Assembly (NCBI GenBank): GCA_026391835.1
Contig: JAPLDF010000045.1
Span: 25,569-89,568 of the forward strand
DNA: 64,000 nt
Direction: 5' to 3'
Source: Bacteroidota bacterium
GTDB taxonomy: Bacteria > Bacteroidota > Bacteroidia > Bacteroidales > FEN-979
Position numbers and translations under genes: made by a program. This document shows, one piece after another, positions 61,817 to 64,000 of this stretch. Every line of letters starts with the position of its first letter. The stretch's first letter is position 1. The notes beneath the pieces were generated by a model that worked only from the letters and a program-made list of their open reading frames with translations, did not search any database and was not told where the DNA came from.

Positions 61817-63778
61817 TTAAGGTGTTTTTGCCATCCTGTCCAAATCCCGGATGTAATTTTCGGGGACATTCATTTTCAGTTCCCTGGCTTTCAGGGCATC
61901 ATCCAGTGCATTCTTATATCGCAGCATCTTAAAATAGACAAACGACCGGTTCAGGTATATTTTCCCGTCGTTCGGGATGATCCTGATCGCGGCATTATAA
62001 TCGGCAATGGCGGCATCATACATGTTACGGGTAAAATAGATGTTCCCGCGGTTTACATACGCGTCGCCATATCCCGGATCTATCCCGATGGCCGTGGTGT
62101 AATCGGCTATTGCACTGTCGGCCATGTTGAATTTATTGTATGCAATTCCCCGGCTGTAATATGACTGCACGTGCGACGGGTTTAGTTTTACAAGGATCGT
62201 TGTAAAATCAGCCACGGCCGAGTCATATTTTCCCAACGACGTGTAGGCGAGCCCCCTCCCGAAAATACCGTCCACAATGGCTGGCCGGAGGGCGTAGGCT
62301 GCAGAGAAACTTTTAACCGCCTCCTCATTTTTCCCCACCTTGGCATAAGCTCCCCCAAGGTTTTGGTACGCCTGGAAACAATCGGCATAGGCAGCTTTGT
62401 TTTGTATCGCCTTTTCCAGCATTGCAATGCCGGCCTGGTAATCTTCGATATCCGTGTAATACTTGCCGAGATTGGTACAGGCTACCCCGTTGCCGGGATC
62501 GTGCCTGAGCGCATTTTCCCATAAAGTCACATTGTTGTGCCAGGTCATCGATTGCGCGTAGGTTTTCACCGAATACACCAGCACCAGGGCGACAGGGATG
62601 GCAAGAAAGTACCGGGCATTCTTTTGTTTCCCGGTGATGACCCGGTCAAGCAGGTACCCGATGATAAAAAAGAACCCGATATAGGGAATATAGGTGTACC
62701 TGTCGGCAATGATGGCATTCCCAACCGGCAGGATCTGGGTCACAATGGAAATGGTAAATAAAAAAAACAGCGAACCGAACACGACCACCCTGTTTTTCCT
62801 GAAAAAGAGTGCTGTGAGTACGACCATGGCAACGGCGATAATGGCACCTGCGTAAACCCCAAACATGTCGTCAGGCGCCGGATAGCTGTAAAAACAGCTG
62901 AGGTTGAAGGGGTAAACGAGCTTATACAGGTAGGCTGAAACGTTAAATCCCGCAATGGCCAGGCGTTCGAGGAATGTATGCGCCATCAGTCTTTGCCCGG
63001 TCAGGGAGGTGTGCTGGGCGATGATGGCCATGACTCCCGACAACAATGAAATACAAAAGTATGGGATCTTGTTCAATACACTGTTGATGGTCGTTTTTTT
63101 TGTAAACCAGTAGTCGGCCAGGAACAAGACAAGAGGCAGCACCACTGCTTGTCCCTTGCTTAATACTGAAAGCAGGAAAAAGAGAAGGGAAAGAAGGTAG
63201 TATTGGAGGTTCCTGCGCTCCTTGAGCAGGAAGTAAATATAAAAAATAAGTGACAGCAGGAAAAAGAAGGTGTAGAGGACGTCCTTCCGTTCGGCCGCCC
63301 AAACCACTGATTCAACCCGCATGGGGTGCAGTGCGAACAGGGCTGTAGCGATGAGGGTGGCATAGGTTTTCCTGGTAAGCAGCCACATCAGCCGGGAAAA
63401 AAGGGCGATGTTGAAAATATGCAGGAGCAGGTTGTCGAAATGGTACAGGAACGGATTCAATCCGGCTAGCTGGTATTCAATGACATAACTGAGCATTGTG
63501 AGCGGGTGGTAATTGCCGACGACGATCGTTTTATAATTGAAGATATGCAGGATGTTGTCCCATGTAAATATCCTGATCAGGGCATTGTCGCGGATATAAT
63601 TGTAATCATCCCAGCTCAGGAAATCGCCGGTGAGGCAGGGCGAAAATGCCACGAATGCAATCACTGCAATCACCACATTCCATATCAGCAGCTGATTTGC
63701 CGGACCAGGCTTTGTTATGCCCGAGGGCTTCTGCTGCTGCGGGGCTTTCCTGTTCTCGCTTTTTTTTACTGGTTTCAT
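61817..63778 (-). CDS. TMTC-like membrane protein with C-terminal TPRs
   Basis: 653 residues from ATG 63778 (MKPVKKSENRKAPQQQKPSG), chosen because the paralogues begin with a similar basic tail; the frame also allows ATG 63883. About eleven membrane helices are followed by TPRs (YADCFQAYQNLGGAYAKVGKNEEAVKSF, DSAIADYTTAIGIDPGYGDAYVNRGNIYF). The GT-C-like first loop is FLSWDDYNYIRDN, and the loop HPMRVESVVWAAERKDVLYTFFFLLSL is the best match of the three to TMTC/DUF1736 proteins. Likely a dolichol/undecaprenyl-phosphate-linked sugar transferase on secreted proteins; acceptor unknown. Confidence 0.85.
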   Translation of the reverse strand: MKPVKKSENRKAPQQQKPSGITKPGPANQLLIWNVVIAVIAFVAFSPCLTGDFLSWDDYNYIRDNALIRIFTWDNILHIFNYKTIVVGNYHPLTMLSYVIEYQLAGLNPFLYHFDNLLLHIFNIALFSRLMWLLTRKTYATLIATALFALHPMRVESVVWAAERKDVLYTFFFLLSLIFYIYFLLKERRNLQYYLLSLLFFLLSVLSKGQAVVLPLVLFLADYWFTKKTTINSVLNKIPYFCISLLSGVMAIIAQHTSLTGQRLMAHTFLERLAIAGFNVSAYLYKLVYPFNLSCFYSYPAPDDMFGVYAGAIIAVAMVVLTALFFRKNRVVVFGSLFFLFTISIVTQILPVGNAIIADRYTYIPYIGFFFIIGYLLDRVITGKQKNARYFLAIPVALVLVYSVKTYAQSMTWHNNVTLWENALRHDPGNGVACTNLGKYYTDIEDYQAGIAMLEKAIQNKAAYADCFQAYQNLGGAYAKVGKNEEAVKSFSAAYALRPAIVDGIFGRGLAYTSLGKYDSAVADFTTILVKLNPSHVQSYYSRGIAYNKFNMADSAIADYTTAIGIDPGYGDAYVNRGNIYFTRNMYDAAIADYNAAIRIIPNDGKIYLNRSFVYFKMLRYKNALDDALKARELKMNVPENYIRDLDRMAKTP

Positions 63779-63900
63779 CGGGTTTCCGGTTTTTCTTTTC
63801 TGTGGTCGAACAGGATCGTGATCAGTATTACCAGGCCTGGCCAAAGTATTAAAAGCAAATAGTACTGATGCGTTAAAATTCAAATGTTAGTATACTGTAT

Positions 63901-63912
63901 TGTTCTTTGACA
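63901..63912 (+). promoter_or_regulatory. boxA-like sequence near window end
   Basis: TGTTCTTTGACA agrees at 10 of 12 positions with the E. coli rRNA boxA TGCTCTTTAACA. Such sites lead rRNA operons. No rRNA sequence is present before the window ends, so this is a weak hint of an operon beyond the edge. Confidence 0.3.
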
Positions 63913-64000
63913 TTTTGATTGACCTGATTGTCTGTAAGTAGTTCTTTCAGTGGTGTTTTATCAAAAGCTGAGATGCTTAGTATCTGGATTATTTCATAAA

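Overview
The window comes from a member of the Bacteroidetes (Bacteroidota), most likely an uncultured, probably anaerobic or microaerobic Bacteroidales-like lineage. The evidence is as follows. Six secreted proteins end in a Por/type IX secretion (T9SS) C-terminal sorting domain. There are gliding-motility ABC genes of the GldF/GldG type and a TonB receptor with a carboxypeptidase-like N-terminal extension. Most promoters recognisable by eye carry the Bacteroidetes -7 box TAnnTTTG. Shine-Dalgarno sequences are mostly weak. No tRNA, rRNA, CRISPR array or prophage was seen.

Layout. 1-6343: three modular T9SS cargo proteins, the third a GH13 alpha-amylase. 6343-7253: a REP-associated tyrosine transposase (RAYT) among several different hairpin repeats. 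7562-10981: a large beta-rich T9SS adhesin-like protein whose base composition changes abruptly near 9540. 11097-11899: a tiny secreted protein with a PLDGG/transmembrane/basic tail, convergent with an exosortase-like membrane transpeptidase. 12138-15886: a three-gene biotin-dependent acyl-CoA carboxylase. 16098-20670: a haem-site lipoprotein and a T9SS papain-like peptidase. 20718-28642: M20 amidohydrolase, TPR protein, rsmA, TMTC-like membrane protein and acyl-AMP ligase. 28678-34405 (minus): TonB receptor pair, rpmB, cinA and an ATPase-less ABC membrane domain. 34479-38274: duplicated-domain lipoprotein, nucleoside phosphorylase, SirB1-like protein and T9SS S1/P1 nuclease. 38364-42332: purC, a MazF-type toxin-antitoxin pair, phoH, SAM hydrolase and mgsA. 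42402-47272: gldF, gldG, a DUF4340 protein and a flippase. 47351-53398: gdhA, a lone receiver protein and a sensor-like pyruvate/phosphate dikinase fusion. 53446-59974: HydC/HydB-like (NuoE/NuoF-like) subunits, a 1236-residue NfnB/NuoG fusion and a rubrerythrin-like protein. 59981-63778: two more TMTC-like TPR membrane proteins.

Two features stand out. The first is a self-contained protein-sorting cassette: an exosortase with Cys-Arg-His triad beside one candidate substrate, bracketed by related repeats in opposite orientation. The second is a pervasive family of intergenic 7-8 bp tandem arrays with different unit sequences but the same design. Most contain a stop codon on one strand, and because 7 and 8 are not multiples of 3 they close all three frames there. 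They touch or overlap gene ends, supply start codons, and in one gene encode the hydrophobic core of a signal peptide.

The metabolic genes suggest acyl-CoA carboxylation, a flavin-based NAD(P)H-handling complex without a visible hydrogenase or formate-dehydrogenase active site, methylglyoxal synthesis and NADP-type glutamate dehydrogenase. The secreted genes point to degradation of starch, protein and nucleic acid outside the cell.
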